The notes: generated by a model not told the origin, from the sequence alone. A DNA stretch of 64,000 nt from Nostoc sp. JL34 (GCF_017114945.1 NZ_JABXKQ010000156.1:49028-113027); one strand, 5' to 3'. Positions 1 through 8,623 are shown, counted from the first letter of the stretch. Translations and numbers: made by a program.

Positions 1-208
1 TCGCGGTTTTGCCATATCCAAACCAGTCACTGCCCAGTATTATTTCTCCAACCCTAAAACACTGTGTTTGCGAACTGAGTACAACGGTTCAGTATTTGAA
101 GAAGAGTTAAAGTTAATTGGCAGCAAGTACCGCACCAGACAAACCATTATCTCCCGTGCTGGTGATCAGTTGATGATTGGTCAATATTTAGAAAAGAGAG
201 TGGATTAG
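1..208 (+). CDS. C-terminal part of a CpcS/CpeS-like phycobiliprotein lyase (partial at window edge)
   Basis: Reading from base 2 gives 68 residues ending at TAG 206-208; the 5' part lies outside the window. The visible segment reads SKPVTAQYYFSNPKTLCLRT, then EEELKLIGSKYRTRQTIIS and ends GQYLEKRVD. The pattern 'Y.F....L.L.TEY....FEEEL......R.RT' followed by a GQYLEKR tail resembles the beta-barrel of the CpcS/CpeS chromophore lyases, which attach bilins to phycobiliproteins. The subtype and bound phycobiliprotein cannot be judged from this fragment. A different lipocalin-like cyanobacterial family is possible. Confidence 0.55.
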   Translation, partial: RGFAISKPVTAQYYFSNPKTLCLRTEYNGSVFEEELKLIGSKYRTRQTIISRAGDQLMIGQYLEKRVD

Positions 209-472
209 TTTATCGCGTGGGTGCGGTTCACTATCGCTTCACCCATTTTAGAATTAGCCACCACCTAGCTACCAACTAAAAATATAACTTTTTATAACAG
301 TTTTTCAAACTTTTACCCAGAAAGTTAGTTGCTATGTCATCATGGGAAGTGAAATGAGAATTAATTCGGCGACAGTGTTTGTTTTTAGTATTGACAGGCT
401 TTTCCCTTTTGGTATTACAGACTTCTCTCCGAAATCTAAATCTCTACAAACTTATGATTTTGGAGACATTTA

Positions 473-793
473 ATGTCAATTTACGTAGGTAACCTCTCCT
501 ATGATGTTACACAAGATGCGCTAAGTGCTGTATTTGCAGAATATGGTGCTGTAAAGCGTGTTCAACTACCCACCGACCGTGAAACAGGTCGTTTACGCGG
601 CTTTGCTTTCGTGGAAATGAGTTCAGAAGATGAAGAAGCAAAAGCCATTGAAGCTCTTGATGGTGCTGAATGGCTTGGTCGTGACCTGAAAGTAAATAAA
701 GCCAAGCCCAGAGAAGACAGGGGTGGTGGTGGTTCCTTCGGTGGTGGTAACCGTGGCGGCGGCGGTGGCGGCTACAACCGTAATCGTTACTAA
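473..793 (+). CDS. RRM-type glycine-rich RNA-binding protein (Rbp family)
   Basis: A 106-residue protein with a single RRM followed by a Gly/Arg tail, the size and layout of cyanobacterial Rbp proteins (RNA chaperones, often cold-induced). RNP2 is IYVGNLSY (residues 3-10) and RNP1 is RGFAFVEM (about 42-49). Residues 83-106 are mostly Gly with Arg, Asn and Tyr. ATG 473 follows a GGAGA ribosome-binding site. The gene is monocistronic, with a long AT-rich leader upstream and a strong hairpin at 828-860. The leader could mediate the temperature control known for this family, but nothing here proves it. Confidence 0.93.
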   Translation: MSIYVGNLSYDVTQDALSAVFAEYGAVKRVQLPTDRETGRLRGFAFVEMSSEDEEAKAIEALDGAEWLGRDLKVNKAKPREDRGGGGSFGGGNRGGGGGGYNRNRY

Positions 794-827
794 GCTGAAT
801 AGACGAAAGTAACTTAATTGAATCTAG

Positions 828-860
828 AAAAGGCTCAGGCAGCATTGCTTGAGCCTTTTC
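828..860 (+). terminator. Rho-independent terminator of the RRM gene
   Basis: AAAAGGCTCAGGCA and TGCTTGAGCCTTTT form a 14-bp stem with one mismatch around a short loop, beginning 35 bases after the RRM stop codon and ending in a T run. Confidence 0.8.
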
Positions 861-952
861 TGTGGAAAACTTTGACTCTAAATAATTTTGGGCAATTACT
901 TAGGAACTTCCAAGAAATAAATTATCCAATCTTGTGGGGTGGGCATCTTGCC

Positions 953-1178
953 ATTAGTGTCAAGTTAAGCTCAAACTTCCTATGTCAATAAGTATTTATG
1001 CTTAACAATTTGGTTTGAAAGGGACAAAAAACGAACTTTTTCAGGGACTATTAATGCTTTGTTTATTAGCATCACTCCCAGCTTGCGTATAAAATTCAGA
1101 AAAAAGTTCACCTTTATACTTCGTTCCTAACAAAACCTATCGTTGACAAATGGGTTTTAACCTTAAGTTGACACTAAT
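953..1178 (+). mobile_element. 226-bp MITE, copy A
   Basis: It starts ATTAGTGTCAA and ends TTGACACTAAT, with the inverted repeat extending to about 17 bp with one mismatch. It is flanked on both sides by the 11-bp sequence GGCATCTTGCC (942-952 and 1179-1189), as expected for a target-site duplication. No ORF is present, so mobility would need a transposase in trans. It differs from copy B at 7 positions, all in the left half. Confidence 0.8.
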
Positions 1179-1218
1179 GGCATCTTGCCCGCCTTCGACT
1201 ACGGGCGGGCGAGACGCC

Positions 1219-1444
1219 ATTAGTGTCAACTTAAGCTCAAACTTCCTATGTCAATAAGCATTTAGGCTTAAAAATTCGGTTTGAAAGGGACAAAAAACGA
1301 ACTTTTTCATGGACTATTAATGCTTTGTTTATTAGCATCACTACCAGCTTGCGTATAAAATTCAGAAAAAAGTTCACCTTTATACTTCGTTCCTAACAAA
1401 ACCTATCGTTGACAAATGGGTTTTAACCTTAAGTTGACACTAAT
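1219..1444 (+). mobile_element. 226-bp MITE, copy B
   Basis: Same orientation and length as copy A and about 97% identical. It is flanked by a different 11-bp direct repeat, GGCGAGACGCC (1208-1218 and 1445-1455). Different duplications argue for two separate insertions rather than a tandem duplication. Its terminal inverted repeats are perfect. Confidence 0.8.
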
Positions 1445-1548
1445 GGCGAGACGCCCACCCCACAATAAATAGTTGTACTAAAGGCGGCAAGATACCACCT
1501 TAAAAGATTGAATAATTTATTTCTTGGAAGTCCCCGATCATACCGCAC

Positions 1549-1932
1549 CTATGATTCTCTAAGCAGAGTACCCTGATGAAAGATCATTTTCCATCGATGA
1601 TTGTTCAATTTCCAGATGGAACTTCGCAGCGAATGAACAGACTGTTCGCCAGATATATGTCTGACTAGACGATAAGTTACTAAAACAACCCCTGTTGCTA
1701 AAACTAAGGTTTTGAATTCTGTGATCGATCTTCGAGTCAGGGGTTCGATGGGTTCATTCTGCAAGCTTTTGATAATTTGCTGTTTATCGAAAACATGCCC
1801 TGAGCTTCCAAACTCAATGAATTCATCAGCAAGTAAATCCATAATATCTTTAGCTGACTTTCGTACATCGGGTTGAAGCAAATGCTCCTCAAACTCACGA
1901 AAAAGCGATTCTTCTAAATAGTCTGCTTTCAT
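1549..1932 (-). CDS. DUF4440 / NTF2-like (SnoaL-type) small protein
   Basis: A 127-residue protein with the layout of DUF4440 proteins: an N-terminal helix (LFREFEEHLLQP), LLADEFIEFGSSGHVFDKQQ (about 34-53), a central strand pair VLATGVVLVTYRLVR and a terminal W.....W+..FHQGT. The family forms a cone-shaped NTF2 fold that binds small ligands or acts as an enzyme; no substrate can be named. Its 3' end abuts the nested repeat, and it probably has its own promoter in the 1933-2100 interval, which holds two HIP1 sites. Confidence 0.75.
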   Translation of the reverse strand: MKADYLEESLFREFEEHLLQPDVRKSAKDIMDLLADEFIEFGSSGHVFDKQQIIKSLQNEPIEPLTRRSITEFKTLVLATGVVLVTYRLVRHISGEQSVHSLRSSIWKLNNHRWKMIFHQGTLLRES

Positions 1933-2112
1933 AAGTGTTCTGAAGACTAAATTGGATGGTGGTAAATAGCATTAAGCGATTGCTCTCAACTACTTTTATT
2001 TTGCGATCGCCTTCGTGGCACTTGAACACTATTTGGCAGCAGAGTTTCTGATTTAATCTCAAATCTTAACTTTGATTTTTACGCGATCGCGCCCCTTAAA
2101 AAAGTTAAAAAA

Positions 2113-2146
2113 AACCCCGCTGATTGGTAGGGATTCCAGCGGGGTT
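2113..2146 (-). terminator. Terminator for the minus-strand His-rich peptide gene
   Basis: AACCCCGCTG (2113-2122) pairs perfectly with CAGCGGGGTT (2137-2146). On the minus strand the stem is followed by eight T residues, so it terminates transcription coming from 2407 downward. Confidence 0.8.
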
Positions 2147-2227
2147 AAATAATACAATTATTTTTTCAGAGAAACCAACACTAAACTTTATTACAGAGCT
2201 ACTAGCAACTTTTATGACTAATAGTAA

Positions 2228-2407
2228 CTATTTATAAGTTTTATGAGCTAGGTTTTTAGCATGATGCCTGTGATGTCTAGTGTGATGAACTTTACCAGAT
2301 TTTACGCTAGCATGATGGATAGTTTTAGCTTGAGCTTGAGATGCAAAAACGGTTACAGGGGCAGCAAAGATTAGAGCCAAAAGTAAAGCTTTAGCGAACT
2401 TATTCAC
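2228..2407 (-). CDS. Small secreted histidine-rich protein
   Basis: A 59-residue ORF starting at GTG 2407 with GAGGA about 8 bases upstream. Residues 1-28 form a signal peptide (MNKFAKALLLALIFAAPVTV then a SQAQA-K cleavage region). The mature part is only about 31 residues, with 9 His and many Lys/Arg (IHHASVKSGKVHHTRHHRHH). It would be exported to the periplasm or outside. The His clusters suggest metal binding, but that is inference. It has its own terminator at 2113-2146, which supports it as a real gene despite its size and GTG start. Confidence 0.65.
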   Translation of the reverse strand: MNKFAKALLLALIFAAPVTVFASQAQAKTIHHASVKSGKVHHTRHHRHHAKNLAHKTYK

Positions 2408-2632
2408 TTCAAAATCCTCATCAGGTAATCAACAATTTAACTATCCAATAGGTGTATGTCATAAGTTTGTAATTGATATGAACCTTTCATGTCTATTTTT
2501 ACATCCGTAAAATATAGGACTTACGTGGAATACTTAGCTAAAAATACTTGCTGGCATTTCCAACCTAGATGTAACATTTTGGACATCATCCAAATAATTG
2601 GAATTTGGCAATGATGTCTGTGTTAATTTTAA

Positions 2633-3391
2633 TTAAGAAATGCTGACAGCCATCAATTCTTCTGATACGTCAAAGTTAGCTGTGACATTTTGCACGTCAT
2701 CCAAGCTTTCTAGAGTGTCAATTAATTTGAAAAGCGATCGCGCCTGATCCGGATCAGTAACTTCTACACTATTACTGGGAATCCAACGCAACTCGGCATC
2801 AATTACCTTAATGCCTTGATCTTTGAGTGTCTGGCTAAGGGTTTCTAAACTTGCAATGTCAGTAAATACCTCAGCCATCTCATCTTCAGTCATCTCATAA
2901 GACTCAGCACCACCTTCGAGAGATGCTTCTAAAAGCTGTTCTTCGTTAACCACACCCTGCACGACACAAACGCCTTTTTGGTGAAACATCCAGCTAACAC
3001 AACCTGTTTCACCAAGATTGCCACCATTTTTACTAAAAGCTACACGCAAGTCAGCAGCAGTGCGATTGCGATTATCTGTGAGGGCTTCAATTAAAATCGC
3101 TACACCACAAGGGCCATAACCTTCGTAGCGAATCGCTTCAAAGGTAGCATTATCGCCGCCAAAAGTGCCTGCACCTTTAGCGATCGCTCGTTCAATATTA
3201 TCATTGGGGATACTCGCAGCCTTTGCCTTGTCAATTGCCGTGCGAAGTTGAAAATTCAGCGCTGGATCTGGTACGCCGCTTCTAGCCGCAACGATAATCG
3301 CCCTGGATAACTGAGTGAAGGTTTTTCCCTTTTTTGCATCTACTACGGCCTTTTGGCGCTTAATATTTGCCCATTTACTGTGTCCTGCCAT
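2633..3391 (-). CDS. yebC: YebC/PmpR (TACO1) family protein
   Basis: A 252-residue, full-length member that starts with the family signature MAGHSKWANIKRQKAVVDAK. It continues with NIERAIAKG (about 63-71) and IRYEGYGPCGVAILIEALTD (about 87-106). Family members bind DNA as regulators or assist translation of difficult motifs on the ribosome. The gene is monocistronic here; the upstream 330 bases carry only repeats. Confidence 0.95.
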   Translation of the reverse strand: MAGHSKWANIKRQKAVVDAKKGKTFTQLSRAIIVAARSGVPDPALNFQLRTAIDKAKAASIPNDNIERAIAKGAGTFGGDNATFEAIRYEGYGPCGVAILIEALTDNRNRTAADLRVAFSKNGGNLGETGCVSWMFHQKGVCVVQGVVNEEQLLEASLEGGAESYEMTEDEMAEVFTDIASLETLSQTLKDQGIKVIDAELRWIPSNSVEVTDPDQARSLFKLIDTLESLDDVQNVTANFDVSEELMAVSIS

Positions 3392-3721
3392 AATCTGAAA
3401 TTATCAAAACTCTATTCAAGATTAGGATATACCTAGCTTTTGCCCTGATGCAAAGGTGCATTTGATAAAAGGGAGTGGGGAAGTAGTAGTACTGAGTGCA
3501 GGTTCTCACTTCTTTAATCATCACTGAGAACTCAGAACGGGCTAAAACTAGCTATCCGCTAACGGAACTGTTTTGCCCCATGCCCAATTTAATCAACATC
3601 ATGCACGATTTTTTTCCCCTCCTCGCCATGCCAAGCGAAAAAGCAAGAAAGTGTCACACTACTTTCGGAGCTTATCAGAGCTTACTACTTGTAGTTTACT
3701 GCCGTAGGCATCGCATCCCGT
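3392..3721. repeat. Intergenic region with small dispersed repeats
   Basis: No convincing gene is present. About 3536-3566 (GGGCTAAAACTAGCTATCCG then CTAAC) matches a repeat also found inside the alpha-mannosidase gene at about 60293-60355. About 3700-3716 (GCCGTAGGCATCGCAT) matches the repeat inserted in the neighbouring phosphoesterase gene at 4446-4461. Confidence 0.55.
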
Positions 3722-5308
3722 TTAAATCACAAAAGGTTCAAGTTCACTGTTATACCACTCTTCTTTAACCCGTTCAGTAATCAGCGGTCTGATGATAAAC
3801 TTGGGTGGGCGACCATCCAGAACATCAATCCGCACGCATGAATAAGGCAATCGATTCTGGAAATTGTAGTCATGACGACCCACAAAAAGCATTGAATCTG
3901 CAACTTTCCGAGTGGGTTTACCTGGAATCTCAGCAAAAGTCTCCATCAATTCAGTCCCCCCTCGCCGTTGATAACGGGGACGATGACCGCTACCACCAGA
4001 GATAATGCAGTTAATGTGGGAGTCAGCAAATCCGGTATCAGTTGTGCAAAGATGCTCCAAACAGTGAGCGTGACCGTTTAAAATCAAATCGACTATGGGA
4101 CGTTCTTTAATTAGAGAACCAAGAGTTTCTGCCACTTGTTCAAACACCCAGCGCAAGCTGTGGCGAACCGCCAAGGTTTGTGCTTGATTCCACTTAGTAG
4201 CTTCTGTAACGTAGGGAGGATGGTGGAAAAAGATTACACGTCCGCGCACTTCAGAGGTGTTCCAAGATTCGATTAGTCTGCTTCGCAACCATTCAAGTTG
4301 TTCAAAGTCGTTCGCAGGCATTTTATGAGATGCTAATTGTTTCTCAATATCGATTTTGATCTCATTTATTTGGTCTAATTTGGCACTAAGCTCATCGAGT
4401 TGTTCCGCTTCGCTGGGTTTATCCGGGTTGAGGCGTAGCTTGCCGCCGTAGGCATCGCATATTTTCAAAATCTGCAATTCTTCTCGATCTATCTCATGAC
4501 GACGCTTTCGCAATTCCTGACGATAAATTTCCCCTTCTTGAGTTGCAGGTAAAGGTGACGGTGTATTAAAGGTATTAGAATCCAGTGCGAAAAAGTCAAT
4601 CCCACCGTAACGAAAGGTGTAATAGCGATTGGGTAAGCGGGTAAACTGTCCAGGTTCATAACGCAAACAGCGTCCTGTGTCGGTCTTAGCAGTGTAATGG
4701 CGATCTAAATGACGTTCTAACTCTGGTGGGGACATCGCCGCCGTGTAGTCCATAAATGCTCGTGCGTATGCATTCCCTTGATACGATCCATGCCAGCCAA
4801 TCTCGATATCTTTGTAGCGGAACAGGCGACGTAGTGACGATGTTGTGCCAGTAAATAGACGGTACATCAATGGCACATCGTAGTAATCATGATTACCAAG
4901 TACTGGCAAGAACGGCAGATTAAACACCATCCGATCGTAGGGAATGCCTTTCGGGTTGTCGCCACCTACAAGAAATTCCCGATAAGGCTCAATAAAGTTT
5001 GTTGAATAATACTCTTGAGAACCCACCACATAGATTACATCGCCTGTGTGCAACACAAAACTGCAATCATCGCGGTGAGGAAGCATTAGTTCGGCAACTT
5101 TTCGTTGGGGGTGGTGTCGAGAATGGGATTTGGTACCGGAATCACCGAGAACCATAAAGGAAAATTCTGGATTATCCTGCCTGCGATCGTCAATAACTAT
5201 ACTGGTTTGGTCAATTCCCCGTTGCACAAAACTTGGATGCATCCACCGCACCCGTTCCTTCATCTTTTGAATTTTTACAGGAATCGGTGGATCGGAAATC
5301 AATTTCAT
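3722..5308 (-). CDS. Calcineurin-like metallophosphoesterase
   Basis: A 528-residue protein with the binuclear-metal motifs in order: VLGDSG (about 53-58), HTGDVIY (about 87-93), GNHDYYD (about 137-143), FFHHPPY (about 365-371) and NGHAHCLEH (about 412-420). It probably hydrolyses phosphate esters; the substrate is unknown. A long helical charged insert lies between motifs (about 265-345). Within it, CDAYGGKLRLNPD (about 281-293) is encoded by a dispersed repeat (4436-4468) that is also present just downstream of the gene. No signal peptide is visible, so it is likely cytoplasmic. Confidence 0.85.
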   Translation of the reverse strand: MKLISDPPIPVKIQKMKERVRWMHPSFVQRGIDQTSIVIDDRRQDNPEFSFMVLGDSGTKSHSRHHPQRKVAELMLPHRDDCSFVLHTGDVIYVVGSQEYYSTNFIEPYREFLVGGDNPKGIPYDRMVFNLPFLPVLGNHDYYDVPLMYRLFTGTTSSLRRLFRYKDIEIGWHGSYQGNAYARAFMDYTAAMSPPELERHLDRHYTAKTDTGRCLRYEPGQFTRLPNRYYTFRYGGIDFFALDSNTFNTPSPLPATQEGEIYRQELRKRRHEIDREELQILKICDAYGGKLRLNPDKPSEAEQLDELSAKLDQINEIKIDIEKQLASHKMPANDFEQLEWLRSRLIESWNTSEVRGRVIFFHHPPYVTEATKWNQAQTLAVRHSLRWVFEQVAETLGSLIKERPIVDLILNGHAHCLEHLCTTDTGFADSHINCIISGGSGHRPRYQRRGGTELMETFAEIPGKPTRKVADSMLFVGRHDYNFQNRLPYSCVRIDVLDGRPPKFIIRPLITERVKEEWYNSELEPFVI

Positions 5309-5407
5309 GGCTGATAACTCTTGAATGCTTAACGCACACGCCGATTGTAACGAAATATTTATTTGTCATTTGTCATTTGTGAATAACCAATGCCCAATGA
5401 ACAATCC

Positions 5408-5833
5408 TTACGGCAAATTTTCTCGCAGTAATGCTCGAAAACCTGCTTGTTGAAAATGCTCATCAGCAGTCAGTGCTTCAGTGATTCCGCTATATTCCAT
5501 CACAATAAAAGATACGCAATCGACAAATCCCCATTCTTTCTCTGTTTGTTCGCGATATAGCTGAAAAGCACGTTCGTAGAGTTCTTGGGAGAGGGGGACA
5601 ATTTCTACTTTGGAGTCTGCTACTAGAGAATTTAATAATATGATTGCCGCCTGACGATAAGGTTGTTGGGATAAGGCATTGCCAATTTCCAACATTACCG
5701 CCTGTGTTGTCACCAAACGAGTTTCTGCTGCTTGTAACATTTTAGCCAGATGTAAGGCTCGGTCGTGCAAGCGATCGCTCGGTGCAGATAAGGCAATGGC
5801 AAATGATGTATCAAGAAAGACTTCAGAATGCAT
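5408..5833 (-). CDS. PIN-domain toxin (VapC-like RNase)
   Basis: A 141-residue PIN domain with the acidic residues expected for metal-dependent RNase activity: D8 (FLDTS), E49 (MLEIGNAL), D104 (WGFVDC) and D123 (LTADEHF). It starts 7 bases after the stop of the small gene upstream, forming a toxin-antitoxin operon. It looks intact. Confidence 0.88.
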   Translation of the reverse strand: MHSEVFLDTSFAIALSAPSDRLHDRALHLAKMLQAAETRLVTTQAVMLEIGNALSQQPYRQAAIILLNSLVADSKVEIVPLSQELYERAFQLYREQTEKEWGFVDCVSFIVMEYSGITEALTADEHFQQAGFRALLRENLP

Positions 5834-5840
5834 GAAAAGT

Positions 5841-6065
5841 TTATTTACTGTACAAATATTTATCTATATTGGCAGACCAATCAGGTGGCCCATCTAAATT
5901 GAGCGATCGCGCCGTTTGCAAAAATGATACCGTTTCATGTTCACTTGGCGATAAAATTTCAATACTGATTCGCACGCGGGTATTGATTGGCAGTGCGATC
6001 GGTTCAGCCGGATAGAACACTTTGCCATTAAACACGGCTGTGATTTTTTCTACCATTTTCCTCAA
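5841..6065 (-). CDS. AF2212-like (DUF104) antitoxin
   Basis: A 74-residue protein. The N-terminal half, ITAVFNGKVFYPAEPIALP then TRVRISIEI, has the beta-rich pattern of AF2212-like antitoxins; the C-terminal half (ARSLNLDGPPDWSANIDKYL) would wrap the PIN toxin. It lies first in the operon, as usual for antitoxins. Translation may begin at M1 or M4. The pair probably represses its own promoter in the 6066-6200 interval. Confidence 0.8.
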   Translation of the reverse strand: MRKMVEKITAVFNGKVFYPAEPIALPINTRVRISIEILSPSEHETVSFLQTARSLNLDGPPDWSANIDKYLYSK

Positions 6066-6358
6066 AAATTGCTTCTAGTCTATCCTAAGCTGGTTGTAGT
6101 GATACGGGTAGGGTAGACAACGCTATAACTAGTGAAGATACGTATACTTCTCTTACAAATTATCTCGATTTTTCAACGGGTCGCGCCCAAAATTCCCCAA
6201 TTTCAGCTTTAGCTTGTTGGGTAGGAATGGGCGATCTGGGACTGGGTACTGGGTACTGCAAGAAAATTTGCCAATACGATTTAGGCATTGGGAAGAAACT
6301 TGTTCAAAAATTCCCCCTTGTCCCTATTCATCTTTCCCAGTCCCCAATTCAAAATTGT

Positions 6359-6685
6359 CTAAGCCACTAACTGAACCACGCCCCACTGTCCATTTGTCAA
6401 CCAAGAAGAGTCAGATTTTGCTACTTCCTCAATAACTTCTGGTTTTAAATCGACTGCTATTTCTGATTTCAGGGTGCGTAGAGCTACCATTGGCAGGGGT
6501 AAGTAGCAGACTATATCTGCAATGTTAGTGGTAAAGTCCCAGTGGCGTAGGTGCAGCGCGTCGTAGACATCGCCTAATAATTGGCGATAATTTGCATCTC
6601 CTTTGACTATAACCAAACTCGCATTGGCTAACTCATTTTTGAGGAGCATGAAAATAAAGTCTAAAAGCTGGGAATCCTGTTGCAC
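6359..6685 (-). pseudogene. C-terminal remnant of a DUF89 (ARMT1-like) phosphatase
   Basis: The 108 residues correspond to the end of the DUF89 damage-control phosphatase domain: LVIVKGDANYRQLLGD (about 25-40) is the family signature and is followed by RHWDFTTNIADIVCYLP. Family members are usually more than 350 residues, so about two thirds is missing. Between GD and RHWDF lie VYDALHL, encoded by a dispersed repeat at 6544-6573; homologues would be expected to read GDRHWDF directly. The 5' break lies near 6685, where unrelated sequence begins. Confidence 0.7.
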
Positions 6686-6780
6686 AAGATCCTAGACACC
6701 TGCCAATTGAGGAACGTCATGCTAATGGTATTGACCTTTTAGCACAAAGTATTGACGAAGTTCTAGACCACCTAAAATAG
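6658..6780 (+). pseudogene. Short 3' end of an unidentified plus-strand gene
   Basis: An open frame without a start codon ends at TAG 6778-6780 and reads DPRHLPIEERHANGIDLL then AQSIDEVLDHLK. The composition looks like a genuine amphipathic C-terminus, and it begins exactly where the DUF89 remnant is cut, so both may flank one deletion or insertion breakpoint. The family is not recognised. Confidence 0.25.
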
Positions 6781-6974
6781 AATAATATTCTTTTAAATGC
6801 TTGGAATTCAGACTGATCGCAAGCATTTTTAGCAGTGCGTTAAGCTGAGTGGTGAGCTATGAAAGATTGGGAATTGGAGACAGAAGTAAAGCTTTTATTA
6901 GAGAAATGCTAAAGTTATTGAAATACCGACCTAATTCTGCTGTAAATCCGTTACTAACTTGGCAAACCTATATT

Positions 6975-7379
6975 TTAGTTACATGAATCATTAGTATTGC
7001 CCAATGATGTCATTTGTAACTCTACCGCGTTGACGTAACTTGGATCATTCAAAACTTGCGCTGGTACTTTATTAGCCTTGACAGCAGCCTGAACCACATC
7101 TTTCGCAGTCAAGTTTCCGCTTTGGTATCTGAATAACAAAGTGCCTCCACTGGGAATACCCTGCTCTTTTAAATAACCTTGATAAGCTAGAAAAGCAATA
7201 TTGAAGGGTTGCAGATATTTGGCATCTGTGGAATTTTTGCGTAAAGTATTAGAGTTGGCATCTGTATTTATTTGTCCGCCACCATTGTTAGGATTAGGTG
7301 TTTGAGCGCCAGCAATTCCAGGTGCAAAAGCAATAGAAGCAATGATAAATGCAGAGTTGAACAAGGTTGTGAGTTTCAT
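6975..7379 (-). CDS. Secreted hypothetical protein
   Basis: A 134-residue protein with a signal peptide (about 1-25, ending GIAGA-QTP), a Gly/Asn-rich linker (NPNNGGGQINTDANS) and a helical domain (YLQPFNIAFLAYQGYLKEQG to the end, with a VQAAVKANKVP helix). The family is not recognised. It starts at ATG 7379 with a weak AGGATAA ribosome-binding site. The next ORF upstream (7471-7692) is a shortened paralogue, so this is the surviving member of a tandem duplication. Confidence 0.65.
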   Translation of the reverse strand: MKLTTLFNSAFIIASIAFAPGIAGAQTPNPNNGGGQINTDANSNTLRKNSTDAKYLQPFNIAFLAYQGYLKEQGIPSGGTLLFRYQSGNLTAKDVVQAAVKANKVPAQVLNDPSYVNAVELQMTSLGNTNDSCN

Positions 7380-7470
7380 AATTTTATCCTCAGTATTACT
7401 AGTTTAATTAGCGGTGAAACTGTAAAAAATATAAGTTACAGTTCAAAAGCACAAAAGTAACTTAGAATAT

Positions 7471-7692
7471 TCAAAGATTACCAAAACCCATCATGTAATA
7501 GGCGATAAAAGCAGTATCAAAGGGTTTGAGATAATTGACATTCGGGGAATGTTTGGGGTAAGTGTCAGAAGTGATGGCTGTGTTGATTAATGGGCTATTG
7601 TGATTCTTGGCTTTATGAAGGCTAGTGATTTTAGGCATAGAACTAATCCCAGCAACAATATGTGCAAAATTTATCAAATTTATGAGTTTCAT
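7471..7692 (-). pseudogene. Truncated paralogue of the secreted protein at 6975-7379
   Basis: The 73 residues align end to end with the N-terminal half of the neighbour: MKLINLINFAHIVAGIS versus MKLTTLFNSAFIIASIA, then YLKPFDTAFIAYY versus YLQPFNIAFLAYQ. The reading frame then ends in MMGFGNL, and the following 90 bases on the minus strand show no continuation of the homology. The signal-peptide cleavage region is also degraded. It is most likely a decaying duplicate. Confidence 0.6.
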
Positions 7693-8241
7693 AGAGTTAT
7701 CTCAATTAGAGCAAAGGGCAATCAGTATTCTCTAGTAATAGAGTCCACTGTTTTATTAGTCTCAACCTTTGATGGTCAGTTCATCTGATGGGTTGATTTG
7801 TTAATTATCCAGAGGGATGAGTCAAATTCACCCAAATTGGGGAAATTGGGAATTTGGATAAGGTTTAGTAAGAACTTAAAAAGCGCAAAGATGTACTAGA
7901 TAAAATCCTTGACTAGTCAGCATTTATAGAAGTGCGATCGTTCTCTCAGATATCTAGATATTTTTTCCTTGAGGCTATAATCCGAAATCTAACTTTGTTT
8001 TGGCTAATTAACTTTCCATACCAATATGCTAGAAAATATTTCCGATATAAGCAAATGTTTTTAATTTTCAAATTAATAAATAAAAGTGATTCCAATTAAT
8101 ATCTAGAGGGAAATACCGACAACGCATTGCCTCTTCGTGACCTCTGAACTCTCTCAGCAGCGTCACAGGTTACATAAATTCACTACAAATAAGCTGATAG
8201 TGTCAAAATGTTATGTGTATAGTTTATTTACAAAGTCATTT
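7693..8241. other. AT-rich intergenic region
   Basis: About 550 bases without a convincing gene. It holds one partial HIP1-like site near 7936 and the likely promoters of the divergent flanking genes. The reading frame of the DUF427 gene extends upstream to 8137 but has no family homology there. Confidence 0.5.
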
Positions 8242-8526
8242 ATGCCGAAAGCAATTTGGAATGGAACTGTTTTAGCCGAGAGTGATAATACTGTAGTTGT
8301 GGAAGGCAACCATTATTTCCCTGTTGACACCATTAACAAGCAGTACTTCACCGAAAGTAATACCCACACTACTTGTCCTTGGAAAGGTGTCGCCAGTTAC
8401 TACAGTATCGATGTTGATGGGCAAATCAATAAAGATGCCGCTTGGTACTATCCCAGCGCTAAGGAGAAGGCTAAGAATATTGAAGGCTATATCGCTTTCT
8501 GGAAGGGTGTAAAAGTCGAGGCTTAA
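8242..8526 (+). CDS. DUF427 domain protein
   Basis: The 94 residues from MPKAIWNGTVLAESD match the usual length and pattern of DUF427: VEGNHYFPVDTINKQYF (about 21-37), TTCPWKGVASYYSI (about 43-56), AAWYYPSAKEKAKNIEGYIA and FWKGVKVEA. ATG 8242 is chosen because the residues before it, in the longer frame from 8137, do not fit the family. Members are small cytoplasmic beta-tent proteins of unknown function. Confidence 0.88.
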   Translation: MPKAIWNGTVLAESDNTVVVEGNHYFPVDTINKQYFTESNTHTTCPWKGVASYYSIDVDGQINKDAAWYYPSAKEKAKNIEGYIAFWKGVKVEA

Positions 8527-8589
8527 TAAAGGTTCCTGGAGTTATTTTAGCTTCAGGTAATTGATATTACGTCCGACTAATTGCTCATA

Positions 8590-8623
8590 AAATACTTAGC
8601 CTGCACAGGCGGGCTAAGTATTT
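8590..8623. terminator. Symmetric hairpin between convergent genes
   Basis: AAATACTTAGCC (8590-8601) pairs perfectly with GGCTAAGTATTT (8612-8623) around a 10-base loop. With A/T runs on both sides it could end transcription from both the DUF427 gene and the opposing PEP-CTERM remnant. Confidence 0.7.

Larger units (their letters stand above)
906..1531. mobile_element. Nested miniature inverted-repeat element (outer element with hairpin core)
   Basis: The ends are 26-bp inverted repeats: 906-931 begins ACTTCCAAGAAATAAATTAT and 1506-1531 is its reverse complement with one mismatch. Inside is a palindromic core, GTGGGGTGGGC at 934-944 pairing with GCCCACCCCAC at 1453-1463, plus GCCCGCC pairing with GGCGGGC in the centre. 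Removing the two inserted 226-bp elements and their 11-bp duplications leaves about 150 bp, a typical MITE size. It has no coding capacity. The region between the RRM and DUF4440 genes consists largely of this structure. Confidence 0.75.

Noticed and set aside
3496..3768. 90-codon plus-strand ORF
   Set aside because: Runs through dispersed repeats and into the 3' end of the phosphoesterase gene on the other strand; residues look random.
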